From Cryptomeria japonica (lineage: Eukaryota > Streptophyta > Pinopsida > Cupressales > Cupressaceae), in the NCBI RefSeq assembly GCF_030272615.1, contig NC_081414.1, positions 782,978,119 to 783,036,118 of the forward strand: DNA of 58,000 nucleotides. The letters are read 5' to 3'. The notes beneath the pieces are model-generated. The model had not been told where the DNA came from. It searched no databases and saw nothing but the letters and a program-made list of their open reading frames with translations. Shown piece by piece: positions 10,414 to 21,338 of this stretch (the first letter of the stretch is position 1; every line of letters starts with the position of its first letter). Both the position numbers and the translations under genes were made by a program.

Positions 10414-13221
10414 TTATCTAATTCTTGATCTAGTATGAGCCATTTTGTTTACAAGTTTTTGTTGAAGTTGGGTGAAAATGATGATGAGTCATTGATGAAA
10501 TGAGAGATTTATGTTTGGTGGGGTGTTTTGCATATGGATATCTAGCACTAAAGATAGGTGTGACCAAAGTCCTTTCTTGAATTGCTTGTTGTGTTTGATT
10601 GACAATGTTTGGTGTGATAAGGTTTAGAGAGATCTGAGATGTGTTACAGATGCAACTACCTAGTAATGAGAGGATTAACTCATAGACTAGTTTTAACCTG
10701 TGTAGAAATGCCTCTTAGGATGAGTTTATCCTAGATGTACAGACACTCTAAAAAGTGATGTATTGTGTTTCATTCAAGCAATATTGAAAGATAACATTAG
10801 GACAAAAATCTCTTGATGTTTTGAGAGTTGGAATGGATTGATGATGTGTGAATGTGAGAATGGATGAAATATTAACTTCAATAGAAACTTTGTGTTACAA
10901 AAGGAACAAACTCTTCATCTTCTTGTTCAGGTGTTGGTGGTTCTTCCCTAGCTGAGTTATATGAGATACAAATGTCTGGAAAGAAGGCAAGATTGATCTT
11001 GCATCCTTTGTTTTGATGATAACTCAAAGCTCGATATTGAGTAAAAAATCTGTGGTTTAATGACTCTTGAGCAAACTAGTTTGGTTTCCCTTGAAGATAG
11101 AGACACATGTGACATAAGAAGGTTCTATGAGAGACAAAGATTTGTCTATTAAGATAGAAGAATTTCCTTTTTTTGATAAAAGCTTTTGAGCTCAATGGTA
11201 TTTTCTTCAAGTTGATCTGTTGATGAAGATTCTTCTTTCTTAAGATGTGAAGAATGGTCATATAGGTTGATACTTTTTCTCTTTGTTTTTGATCTTTTGT
11301 TGGTATTTTTGAAAATGTTTTGTGTTGGATGAATACTTGTTTTGGAATTGGATTTTTGATGTTTCTTTGACAAGAAAACAAAGAAAGCACACAAACACAA
11401 GAATGTTGCCTCAAAAGGCACAAACAAGTGTGGGTCTAGATCAACCCAATCCTTGGACTTTTATGACCCTTTCCTTCAAATGTATTTTAGGTGTTTTGCA
11501 AAGCCTAAGGTCAGCTCAATTTGTACTATTCTGACACAAAACAAAGACACTTCAAACACACTTTCTCCCTAAGGTCAAATAGCCAGTTGTGATAATTTCA
11601 GCCCACATCTTGATATTTCTTCAACTTTGGTACTACATACCTTATGAATCCCATCGTGGTAGGTAAGGATGTGATATACTAAGTCTTGCATGAGCATAAC
11701 AAATAGATGTTCCCTATGATGGGGGCGTGACCAATTTTATCAGGCTACAAGTAACCTTTCAAAAAGCTATGTTTCTACTCAAAGAAATATGTATGGTGAG
11801 TATCTTGGGAGCAAAACCTTCTATGCTCTTGCACTGAACTTCTCACAAATATCCTCAATCAATAGAATGGGTGGGCTACTACTTAAAGGTGTTTAGTAAT
11901 TTTTGATGGTTTTAGACATAAGTTCATTCTATAGTGACTCACTTAAGAGCCTTGTAACTCATGGTGGGGCCCATTTGTCCTTTTGGTATGTTACACTATA
12001 GGAACAGCTATACACAAGGCTACAACTTTCACTCACACCTGATTTCTATAGCGGCTCAAAGGATTTACCATGCGAGGTCGTTCCCAAGAGTGATGTGTCT
12101 CTTAGCAGGCCTCTCTTCAAAAGATAAAATTTGAGTGTTACTAACACTTTTCTCTTGCACATAGGACTACGAAAGCCAAGGGAGAGGATAGTGTGTATTA
12201 GAAGTAGGACCACTCGACAAACTCTTTGGCACAAGTGTGCCAAACACAAAATAAACTTGTTCTTTTTAACTTGTCATTGCAATGGTGATCTAACTATTTG
12301 GAGATGTTGCTCCAACAACCATGGTGTTCTTTTTATCCTTCAAAGGCAATATGTTGAGTAAACTAGGAAAAATGAAATCCTGGTCAACTTAATGAAAAGC
12401 ATGTTTGCTTTAAGTAAATTGCTTTAAAAATGAGACAAGTTGATTGTCCTTTTTATTTTCCCAAAAAAAACCAAGTGTGGATTGTGATTTTTAACTTGAA
12501 TTGATGCAAGGAAATCAAAATTTGTGTTGTTGATTTTAAGCACCAAAAGAAAATGAATCGTAATTTGCAAGAAATAAAGTTGTTTTTGTTTGATTTTTTG
12601 TGATTCTTTTTAGCTTGTAACAATGATATTCTTTTTAGAGCTCCAAATGAAAGATGTGGTGAATTTTAAAACCCAAATCAAAGTGTAGTTTATTTTTAAC
12701 CAAAATGAAAGTGAGTTTATTTTATCCCAACTTGAAAGACAAAGTTGGCAATAAAAACAAATTTACTTCCTAAGCTAAAAATCAATAAAATTTCTATTCT
12801 AGGGGTTAGTCAAAACCTGCATAAAAGAGAATAAGTTAGAAAAATGCGCATGTCTAGGGGGGCTTCCACAAGCCTAAAATTTTTAGGTTTTCAGTTACAA
12901 GGTATTTTTTACAACGCTTTGTTACAATAGCGCTACTTTGTGTGAGAACATAAGTGCTACTTAACACAAAAGCGCAATAGTAAGGACAAACATGCTAAAA
13001 GAATTTATTCATATAGAAAGTCAACAATGCTAAAACAGGGACAAAAGCGCTACTTAATAGTCAAAAGCGCTATACTAGGGACAATAGCGCTATTGTGGAA
13101 ACAATAGTGCTAAAAGATCAAATTTCAATAGCACTAAAGTGCGAACAAAAGCACCAAAGTGCGACCTGTGTGTCAATTAAAACAGTCAAACAAGTTAGTT
13201 TTTTTCAAAAAGTTGCTCCTT
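10414..13221 (-). other. Long 5' leader of the gypsy element
   Basis: About 2.8 kb lies between PBS and gag. The longest minus-strand frames are 11076-11423 (115 codons, Lys-rich) and 11149-11427, overlapping in different frames; neither matches a known family. Ogre-type elements carry an extra frame upstream of gag, but I cannot show one here. The PBS-proximal end holds the 20-bp AGCGCTA array described separately. Confidence 0.6.
12911..13165. repeat. Degenerate 20-bp tandem array with core AGCGCTA
   Basis: Cores lie at 12929 (exact), 13026 (AATGCTA), 13046, 13066 and 13086 (all exact), 13106 (AGTGCTA), 13130 (AGCACTA) and 13150 (AGCACCA). Spacing is 20 bp for most steps. Units usually begin ACAAA or ACAAT before the core. 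AGCGCT is a perfect palindrome. Confidence 0.8.
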
Positions 13222-13243
13222 GGTTCACGTTGGGTTCACCAAA
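13222..13243 (-). other. Primer binding site of the gypsy element
   Basis: The minus strand reads TGGTGAACCCAACGTGAA just inside the inferred 5' LTR end (..GCATCA). It starts TGG, as expected for pairing with a tRNA 3' CCA. The tRNA species is not identified. Confidence 0.55.
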
Positions 13244-14546
13244 TGATGCTCTACAAAATGGAAGGATTAGTAAAAACCTATTTTTATAGCTAAACACACA
13301 AGGAAACACAAGAGACAAGAGTTAGTCATTAGTGTTAGAAAATCAAAGATTAAATACTATCCTAAGCAAGCATATCAAGAAAGACACTACTAAACAAGTA
13401 GAAAGCTTAAGGAATCTACAAAAAGTAACTAATTAGATGCTATGAAATAAACTAAGATTTATTTTAGTCCAAAATGACAATATATGTTATTTATGTTAAA
13501 TGCTCTTTCTCGAAAATTCACTATAATGTAAATGCGTACAAGTTTTCAGGATCTGGATTATAAACAAATGGGGGCTCTATTTATAGGAAAAATGGAGCAA
13601 TGGATGGTTGAGATTGAGTAATCTCAACAAGGGTCAGCATTGAATGATATTCAATCCTTGTGAGGACTTTCAACCCAATCCCAGGATGACAAGTGTCAAC
13701 ATGAGATGGGTTGAGAGGAGAAGGAATAAGCATTAAATGCTTGACATGACCTGAGGGTTAACTTGGGAGGTGAGGTTAAGGTTGGGTTGAGTGAATAAAT
13801 TCATTATTCAAAGAATAATGCTTTTATCCAATGGATAAACTCTTGTGCAAGAGTTAGTGAGGATAACCATGGTCAAAGCAATAATTGCTTAAGGAGACAC
13901 ATGGGGTACATGAGGGTTGAGTTAGGGGTCAAAGTCCCTAACCATGGGTGCAAGTGGATTTAACCATAAATGGTCATGTAAGAGCCATTAGTGGTTTGGA
14001 AGACTTTAGAGGTTAGATTGTTGAACACACAAAGCATTTAATGCTTTTCAAAGACTTTGGAGTCTTTGAGAAGTGACTCCAAGTTGCTTAGGAATGTCAC
14101 AATATTTAGGGGATGGATTAGGCTAATTTAGGAAGGGGTTAGAATAATCTAGAAGGGGGTTAGGATTGCAAGTGGGTTTGGTGGGTGAGAGAAAATAGGA
14201 TTTTTATTAAAATAAAATTCATTTATTTCAATAAATAGGTGCAAGTTGCATTTTTAGGAGAATGCAAGTGGGGGGGGATTTTATGATTTAAATAAATGTT
14301 TTAATTATTTATTTGAAAGAGGAAAGGGGGTTAAATTGAATAAATAAGACTTATTCATTTAATTGATTGTGAATTTGGTTTAATTAATTAATTAAAATAA
14401 ATTGAATAATTTATTTAATTAATAGGAGAATGTTTTGAAGATGAATTAATTAAATATTAATTTAATTAACTGATGGCTAGTGGATTTTTAATCAAATAAA
14501 AAATAAATATTCATTTAATTAAAATGGACAGATTTATGTGACTACA
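13244..14546 (-). repeat. 5' LTR of the gypsy element
   Basis: The outer 968 bp (13579-14546) match the 3' LTR at 5-971. The outer end starts TGTAGTCAC on the minus strand at 14546, where similarity to the 3' LTR stops and copia RT coding sequence begins. The inner end at 13244 is inferred from the CA followed by the PBS; the matching part of the 3' LTR is outside the window. Length is about 1303 bp. Confidence 0.8.
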
Positions 14547-15361
14547 ATATCTTTATCACTCAGTCCAAGTATGTCAAAGAGGTGTTGAAGACCTTTGGCA
14601 TGGAAGACAGCAAACCGGTTGGTACACTGATGATGACTAGTTGTAAATTGTCAAAAGAAGATGAATTAGCATTGGTGAATGAGACGGAATATCGGTCAAT
14701 GATTCATAAGTTGCACTATGTAGTACACAACAGACTAGACATTGCACATGCAGTGGGCATTGCTACACATTTCTAGAAAAGTCCAAGAGAATCCCACTTG
14801 GTACCAGTCAAGCGGATTCTTAGATATCTGAAGGGAACTATAGATTATGGATTGCGGTATCCATACAACAATGATTTCAATCTCAAAGTTTTTACTGATG
14901 CCAATTGGGCTGGTAATGTGGATGATTGAAAGAGCACAACTGGTGGTGCATTATTTCTCAGTGGTAGACTAGTCTCATGGATGAGCAAGAAGCAAAGTTG
15001 TATCTCTCAGTCCACAATAGAAGCAGAATATGTAGCAGCATTTATGAACTGCACTCAGACAATTTGGATGAATCATGTATTAAGTGGTTTCAAAGTCCCT
15101 GTATCTGAACTAGTGAGTATATTTTGTGATAACACAAGTGCAATTAATATTTCCAAGAATTCGGTATTGCATGCTAGAACCAAGCACTTCGAGCTAAAGT
15201 ATCATTTCTTGAGGGAGAAAGTTCAGAATGAAGGGGTTGTATTGGAACATGTTTCCAGTAAGGAGCAGTTAGTAGATATATTCACCAAGCCTCTACGGAA
15301 GGCTACATTTACCTATTTAAGAGATGAATTAGGGGTGCTACCCCTTCAAGAGGTGAACTAA
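14547..15361 (+). pseudogene. Copia RT C-terminus and RNase H, broken
   Basis: The frame enters at [14 protein letters not shown], part of the copia RT thumb region, and continues through GMEDSKPVGT, CKLSKEDE and YRSMIHKLHY. A TAG at about 14776 and a TGA at about 14928 interrupt it. RNase H residues are all readable: Asp in VFTDANWAGN, Glu in EAEYVAAF, Asp in FCDNTSAINI. The C-terminus follows the family pattern ([17 protein letters not shown]) and ends at TAA 15359-15361. Only the last quarter of a copia polyprotein is present. The upstream part was separated by the gypsy insertion at an Ile codon. Confidence 0.9.
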
Positions 15362-15597
15362 AGGTATGTGATCCACATCAGTCAGGTATTGCATTGTCAA
15401 ATCTTTTCAGGATTGATGTGTTGAAGGATGCTACTCCTCAGGGGGAGCAACATAGTGGAACATGGAAGCTTGTGCCTCCACTTTGGCATTTTTGTCAAAG
15501 GGGGAGAAGATGTATATGTAGAGAAGATATTTGAAGTATTGAAGACATATAATATGGAAGAAGATGTAGAGATATCTTTGTGTATTTCCATCAATGC
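15362..15597 (+). other. Copia 3' untranslated stretch with an upstream PPT-like tract
   Basis: Non-coding. It contains TTGTCAAAGGGGGAGAA at 15492-15508, about 100 bp before the LTR. The same tract occurs upstream of the 3' LTR position in the three minus-strand units further right. Confidence 0.65.
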
Positions 15598-15610
15598 CAA
15601 AAGGGGAGAT
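15598..15610 (+). other. Polypurine tract of the plus-strand copia element
   Basis: CAAAAGGGGAGAT immediately precedes the LTR start TGTTGGCAT. It sits in the loop of a 7-bp inverted repeat, ATGCCAA (15594) and TTGGCAT (15613). Confidence 0.8.
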
Positions 15611-15677
15611 TGTTGGCATATGTGCATAGTTTGATGACATGATGATAATGTATGTTGTCATTGATGTCAATATGCTG

Positions 15678-15815
15678 AAGTGTGAACCAGTATATTGAAG
15701 TAAGCAAAATGACAAGTGAACTGGTATGATGGTGTGAATTGGTATATACAAAAAAGTGAACTGGTATGATGGAGTGTGAACTGATATGATGGAGTGTGAA
15801 CCGGTATATGCAAAA
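15678..15815 (+). repeat. Six copies of a GTGAACYGGTATRTG motif in U3
   Basis: Variants start near 15681, 15715, 15735, 15755, 15776 and 15796, mostly 20-21 bp apart. They lie about 70-200 bp inside the LTR start, where enhancer repeats are commonly found in copia U3 regions. Confidence 0.75.
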
Positions 15816-16440
15816 TTTGTATCAAGGTTTCATTTGATATAACTACAGGTTGGTAGTCTCAGCTTTAGGGTTTTCAGTTGATGCATTCCAAGTCTATGTG
15901 ATTCAACCGATGACATCCTATGATGATTTAGCACTGAAATGAAGACTAGCTCACATGGCCACATCATCCTTGTGAATGTGAAGGATATACTTGAGGATCT
16001 TTCATGAAGAAGATTGATTCTATCTACCTCAGGAATATGCAAAATCTTAGTAAATGGTGGAGAGCATGTGCTGGGTTATCAACTTCCAGAAGCGGTGAAG
16101 AACAAACGATGGAGAATGTCTTGAGATTTGTTCAAGGTTGTTTTACCCTATGTAATGTGTTTAAACAACCAGGATTGGACCGACTCTATTGTTAACCTAG
16201 ATGCTTAGGGTTTTATGTTTTGGCCACCGACCTAATTATTGTCTATAAGGTCAATGATTATTTTTATTTGAAGTTGTTGGCAAATAAATTTATGTGAGGT
16301 GATTCTTGCCAGACCGAAGAAGTGAGTAGAGATTTGCAGAGTGTGATTGTAGATGTAAAGGAAATGAAGCGGATCTGCCTTGGCATTGAGTGTTGTTATC
16401 AGATCAGTGTATTACCTGTTGACTTCTAACCATTTCAGCA

Positions 16441-16680
16441 GATGGAAAATCCCTTTACCAGGTAGCTTTAACAAGCTTTTTGTAAATCCTTTAACAAGGT
16501 GACTCAAAATAATTGAGTTTTTCAAATCCTCTTACAAGGTAACCTTTAACAGGGTTTTAACCTCTAACCGGGTATTTAGCCATCCCTTAACTAGGTGATC
16601 CCTAGCAAGATCAGTTCCTAGCAGAACCTGTTGTAATGTCTTTAATCAGAGTAGGCTCTTAACAAAGAGAACTTAAGAAG
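16441..16680 (+). repeat. Irregular array of CCTTTAACAAGGT-type modules in the LTR
   Basis: Variants of CCTTTAACAAGGT recur about every 20-35 bp (for example at 16443, 16489, 16527, 16540, 16585). The core is an imperfect palindrome (CCTT..AAGG). Related modules, written ACCTTGTTAAAGG on the plus strand, occur in the minus-strand LTRs at 24.4, 30.6, 36.8 and 42.9 kb. Confidence 0.65.
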
Positions 16681-17090
16681 ATTTCAAGAACAACTCGTGG
16701 GTATTCATCCCCACTATGGTTTTTCCCAGTTGGGTTTCCACGTGAAAAATTAGTGTGCTATGTGTGATGCTTTTTTATGTTATGTTTTAGTGTTTTCTAT
16801 TAAGCGACAATGCAAGCTGATCAAATGGTCATTGTATTTCTAATGTATTACTTGCTTAAGCATATGGGTGAAGTTGAGATGAGATATTAGGTTTTTTAGA
16901 AGATCTAGGTGTTACTGGTTTATGTCTTTTACAGTCATATTGTGCTTTACCGGTAGTGTCTTGGTTTAGATTGGTGGTATTGTTTACCAGTTAGTGCAGT
17001 CTTTGTAGTTTAAGTTATTAGAGAAATTTTTGTCTGTACTGATTCACCCCCCCCGCCTCTCAGTACTTGTTGGGTATTTACTATTCATCA

Positions 17091-17389
17091 TTATTCATCC
17101 GATTCTCTCCTCCAAACCATCTAAGATGACTAAAAACCATTACATTGACATTTCCTAATGCCAAACAAGGCTATTCAAGGCATTTTTCATCAAAATGCAA
17201 GATTTTGCCATTTTAGGTTTAAAAGGGCTTACAAGCCAAAATTGAGCAAATGCATTTTCCTAAGGACATTCAACCTACCCAAGCACTACAAAAACATATT
17301 AAGAAATAAAAGAAGACTCTGATTCACCATTCCATACCAACCTATGAACAAACACACCAAAATGAAGAAACTGGACTCAAAACTAGGTG
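17091..17389. other. Unassigned sequence between two copia remnants
   Basis: About 300 bp with no frame and no match to either neighbouring element that I can see. It lies where the 3' end of the minus-strand copia element should be, so that element is truncated here. Confidence 0.5.
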
Positions 17390-18720
17390 CTCCTACACCA
17401 TACATACTCAAGTCTAACCTCATTATCTAGAACTTTTTCCCTCAAGAAGTGATACCTGATAGATATATTCTTTGTTATAGAATGTTGTCCAGATTCTTTG
17501 AAATATTTATTGCACTAGTATTATCACACATGATTGAAATGAGGTCATCAAACTTTACACAATGTCCTTCAAAGTTTGCTTCATCTATAGAGTTTGAGTG
17601 AAAAAAGAAGATGTTGCAATGTATTTTTCTTCTATCGTAGATAGAGACACTGAGTCTTTCTTCTTACTCAACCAAGCAACTAATCGGGAGTCAAGGAAGA
17701 ATTCTCCTCCACTTGTGCTTTTCCTGTCATCAACACTTTCAACCCAATTTGCATCTATATAAGTTGTGAGGGTAAAATTTGAGCTTTGAGGATAACAAAA
17801 ATGAAATTATTATGTGCCTTTAATATATTTAAACATCCTTTTCACTACCACAACATGTGAATCTTTCAGATCTTATTGAAACCATGTTGCCAAACATACT
17901 GTATACATGATATCTGGTCTAGTAGTAGTCAGATATAACAGTCCTCCAATCATTGATCTGTACTGACTTGTCTCTGCCTTAGGTGATTTGACATCTTTAG
18001 TTAACTTACATCTAGTACTCATAGGTGTACATACTGGTTTGGAATTCTCTAGTCCAAACTTCTTTAACATCTCTTTGACATACTTAGACTAAGAAATGAA
18101 TATTCCTTTATCATTCTAATTAACTTGCAATCCAAGGAAGAAGTTCAACTCACCAATCATGGACATTTCAAATTATTTTTACATCTCTTATGCAAATCTT
18201 TTGCAAATTTCTTTATTTGCTCCAAAGGTTATATCATCAACATATACTACCATAATTATAATTTCTCCTGAATTTGTCTTGAAGTACAAGTTGTTATCCA
18301 TTGAACCCTTTTGAAATCCTTGATCAGTTAGATACTTGTCTAATCTCCCATACCAAGCTTTACGAGATTTTTTTAGTCCATACAAAGCCTTTTTCGATCT
18401 ACCATCAACTTGAATCCTTTCCTTTGTTCAATGTAAACTTCTTCTTTCAATTATGCATTCAGGAATGTTGATTTCACATCTATCTAATAGAATTTGAAGA
18501 CCTTGAATGCCACAAACACCAAGAACATCCAAGTTGCCTCCATTCTTACAACCAAGGCGTAAGTTTCATCAAAGTCAATTCCTTCAATCTCAGTGTATCC
18601 TTTGCAAACTAGTTGTGCCTTATTTCTTACAACCTTTCTATCTTCATCCAACCTATTTTGGAATACCCACTTAGTTACAATCACATTCTTAACTTTTGGT
18701 CTATTGACTAATTCTCATGT
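17390..18720 (-). pseudogene. Copia RT and RNase H, broken (second copia element)
   Basis: Pieces of one polyprotein: 18484-18684 (VTKWVFQNRL, then AQLVCKGYTE), 18188-18385 with the catalytic VVYVDDITFG, and 17873-18070 (KKFGLENSKPVCTP, then YRSMIGGLLYL). RNase H pieces follow to about 17390. Stops and frame shifts separate the pieces, and the RNase H tail with the KPL motif is missing. The sequence differs clearly from the array family, so it is a separate copia family. Confidence 0.82.
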
Positions 18721-19119
18721 TTGGTTTTTCTTAATATGATCTTGTTCTTCTTTGATTGCCTTCATCCTGTTCTGATCATTATAGGCTTTTTTCACTATCT
18801 TTGGCTCAATTTTAGAGAGCAAGATCAACAAGACTTGTTCTTGTGTTTCTTTTCTCCTTGTGATAGCACCTTTATTCTTATCTTTGATGATCTATTCTTC
18901 TGAGTGATTCTTTCAGACATACCTTAGAGTCTTGGATGCAGATGCCAAAGCATCTTGATAATTCTTTTCTTCACTCCTACCTTCTTCTTTATTTTCCTTT
19001 TCTCCAAACATTTGATTCATATCATGTTGATATCTCTAAATCCTTCGAAGTATTATCATCAACCTTTATGCTTATACTTTCAACAATCTTATTCAATCTT
19101 TTGTTGCAACATCAATATG

Positions 19120-20290
19120 CTTTTCATTTTGTTGAATAACCCAAGAATATTCCCTCATCTTCTCTGTTATAAAACTTTCCAAGATTATCCTCATCTCTCC
19201 AGAGATAACACTTGCTTCCAAAAACTTTAAAATATTTTACTATTGGATTTCTACCATACCATAGTTCATAAGATATCTTACCATACTTCCTTCGATACAA
19301 ACTTATGTTAAGTGTGTATGCTGCTATATGAATCATTTATTTCTAGTAAAATTTTAGTAACTATATTCCTTTTATCATGGTTCTAGCTACTTCTTATATA
19401 TTTTAGTTTATTCTTTCAACCAAACCATTCTATTGAGGTGTCCAGGGAGCTGATAATTGTCTTTTGATGTCATGCTTCTCATATAAGTCATTGAACTCAT
19501 GTGAGATGAATTCTCCTCCTCTATCAGAGCTTAAACTCTTGATCTTTCTGTCAACCTTATTTTCAACTTGTGCCTTGAATATCTTGAACATTTCTAGTGC
19601 TTCAAATTTCTCTCTTAGAAATGATACCTAAGTCATTCTAGAATAATCATCAATTAGTAACATGAAATACCTCTCACCTTGCAATCTCCTTGTTTGGGTC
19701 AGACCATAAAAATATGTGTGAACCAAATCTAGTATTCTAGTGGATGAGTACTCCTTTCCTCTGAATATTTTTTTAGTCTTCTTTCCTATTTGACATTTCC
19801 TACAGATAATATTCTCTATTTTAGTCAATCTAGGCAAGTCTCTTACTACACTCCTTGAACTGATCTGTACCAAGTTGTCAAAATTGATATGATACATCCT
19901 CTAGTGCCATAGCCAATTGTCATCAAGTTGTGATACCAAGAAATATTTTGTAGCTCCTTCCAATAGGTACATATTTCCATTTGTCCTTCTTCCAACTACA
20001 ATGATCATTCCAAACTCCTTCTGGATCTCACATCCATTGTCCTAAAAAGCAACATTGTATAAATTTTCTCGCATCTACCCAACACTCAAGAGATTATGAT
20101 GCAAATATTTCACATAATAAACATTGCCAATGTTATGCTTTCCATAAAAAGTAATTGAACTAATACCAACAACTTTTGTTGTTTGATCATCTCCAAACCT
20201 AACTAGACCTCCATCATATCTTTTGAGTTTTATGAATTTAATTTTATCAATGGTCATATGATTTGAACATCCACTATTAATCAACCATTC
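19120..20290 (-). pseudogene. Copia protease and integrase, broken (second copia element)
   Basis: Protease: the frame 20075-20284 opens with INSGCSNHMT, where the catalytic Asp of the usual DSG is Asn. The segment before integrase and the zinc-binding part follow (CRKCQIGKKT near 19790). Integrase at 19628-19897 reads LVHTYFYGL, so the first catalytic Asp is replaced by Tyr. The second Asp (SSDRGG near 19530) and the Glu (VERIN near 19420) remain, but a TAG sits just before the latter. The C-terminal piece 19124-19336 has YELWYGRNP, then FKVFGSKCYL. Two catalytic Asp losses make it inactive. Confidence 0.82.
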
Positions 20291-20345
20291 ATTCTTATCG
20301 CTTCTATCATGAAATGCATTAGCTAAAATCTTAGAGATATCAATC

Positions 20346-21275
20346 TTAGGAACATCCTTTTTCTACTAGAAACAAGCAATCACCATTCTTATAGTCTAAT
20401 TCATCATCTGAGATACTAGCATTAGCCTTAACATAATGGGCCTTCTTATTGAATTCTCCCCTGTTTTCCTTAAATTTTTGTCTAGTTCCTTTTTTTGGAC
20501 ATCTAGTTGCAATATGACCAATCTTACCACATCTAAAACAATTAAAGGGTAACATACCTTTGTTCTTGTCAGTACCTTTCTTCACTTTTCTCAAAAAGTT
20601 TTCTTCCACCTCATTTGGGCTCTCTTCATCATCCAGACCGTCTTCAAATGCCTTGAATGTGGTATCTAACTTGTCTTTGTCCTTTCAAAATTTCCTTACT
20701 TCGAATGTCGTCAGGGTAACAAAAAGTTGTTCTCTGGTGATTTTATTTGGATCATAAGTTTATTCAATTGTCGAGATCTTATCATTGTAGCTTATCGGTA
20801 ATGTCATCAGTATTTTGTCAATCACATCTTCATCACTCAAGGTACCTCTAAGTTATCTGATCTCATTTACAATAGTATCAAATTTTTCAAAATATCTTAC
20901 ATTGGCCTCTCCTTCTTCCATCCTCAGGCTTTCGTATCATCTCTTAATTGTTAACCTCTTTGTCAACTTGACTCTCTCATTCTCTTCATAGATGTCTTTC
21001 AGCTTCTACCAAACCTCATAAGTAGTATCCAAAGAGATAACCTTGGTTAATTTAGTTTTTGATAGTGCATTGAAGATATCGTACCTTCCTTTATTATTTT
21101 CTTCATCAGCTTGAATCTCATCTAGAGTGTTAAGACCATTTTCTAGTAGAACATACTTAGTCTCCATAGCCTTCCAAGTATTGTAACCTAGTGAAACTAA
21201 ATAACCTCTCATCTTCACTTTCCAGAAGCTATAATCAGATCCTTCAAAGATAGGAATGGATTACTTGTGTACCAT
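20346..21275 (-). pseudogene. Copia gag, broken (second copia element)
   Basis: I place the start at the ATG at 21273-21275, about 50 bp from the PBS. After one stop the N-terminal signature FEGSDYSFWKVKMRGYL follows, and the open piece 21006-21218 continues it (YNTWKAMETKY, TTYEVW). The middle carries several frame breaks. The C-terminal piece 20346-20609 has an intact CCHC knuckle, CFRCGKIGHIATRC, with basic flanks. Gag packages element RNA; this copy cannot make full-length protein. Confidence 0.8.
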
Positions 21276-21326
21276 CAGATCAAGATCTACCTCAAGTGGT
21301 TAAGCTCTATATCAATGAACCACAAA

Positions 21327-21338
21327 TTTGATACCAAT
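21327..21338 (-). other. Primer binding site, initiator tRNA-Met type
   Basis: The minus strand reads TTGGTATCAAAT directly after the LTR end (..TTCAACA). It is a slightly altered version of the TGGTATCAGAGC seen in the array units. Confidence 0.75.

Larger units (their letters stand above)
1..14546 (-). mobile_element. Ty3/gypsy LTR retrotransposon, Tat-type, nearly complete, decayed
   Basis: The direct repeats 5-971 and 13579-14546 are nearly identical. By hand I count roughly 25-30 differences in about 970 bp. They flank a minus-strand series of domains: gag, protease, G-patch linker, RT, RNase H, archaeal-like RNase H, integrase. The second RNase H and the protease motif DNG place it in the Tat (Ogre/Retand-like) group of plant gypsy elements. 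The 3' LTR runs off the left edge, so total length is inferred as about 14.9 kb. Every coding domain carries stops or frameshifts, so the copy is dead. It sits inside the RT gene of a plus-strand copia element whose remainder starts at 14547. Confidence 0.9.
14547..17090 (+). mobile_element. 3' part of a plus-strand copia element, interrupted by the gypsy insertion
   Basis: Coding sequence starts abruptly at the gypsy LTR border in the middle of an RT domain. It runs through RNase H, a 3' untranslated stretch, PPT and a 3' LTR. The 5' LTR, gag, protease, integrase and most of RT should lie left of the window, beyond the other gypsy LTR. Confidence 0.85.
15611..17090 (+). repeat. 3' LTR of the plus-strand copia element
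   Basis: It starts TGTTGGCATATG after the PPT. The end is placed at ..CTATTCATCA (17090), after the C-rich box GATTCACCCCCCCC near 17041 that also lies near the end of the other copia LTRs here. It contains the U3 near-palindrome TTGTCATTGATGTCAA at 15655, a GTGAACYGGTATRTG repeat, and modules of the CCTTTAACAAGGT type at 16440-16680. No second LTR in the window confirms the right border. Confidence 0.7.

Noticed and set aside
11076-11427. Two overlapping minus-strand frames in the gypsy leader
   Set aside because: Low-complexity Lys/Phe-rich sequence in competing frames; no similarity to the extra frame of Ogre elements that I can see.
15428-15634. 68-codon plus-strand frame before the copia 3' LTR
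   Set aside because: It spans the 3' untranslated region and PPT and enters the LTR, after the true pol stop at 15361.
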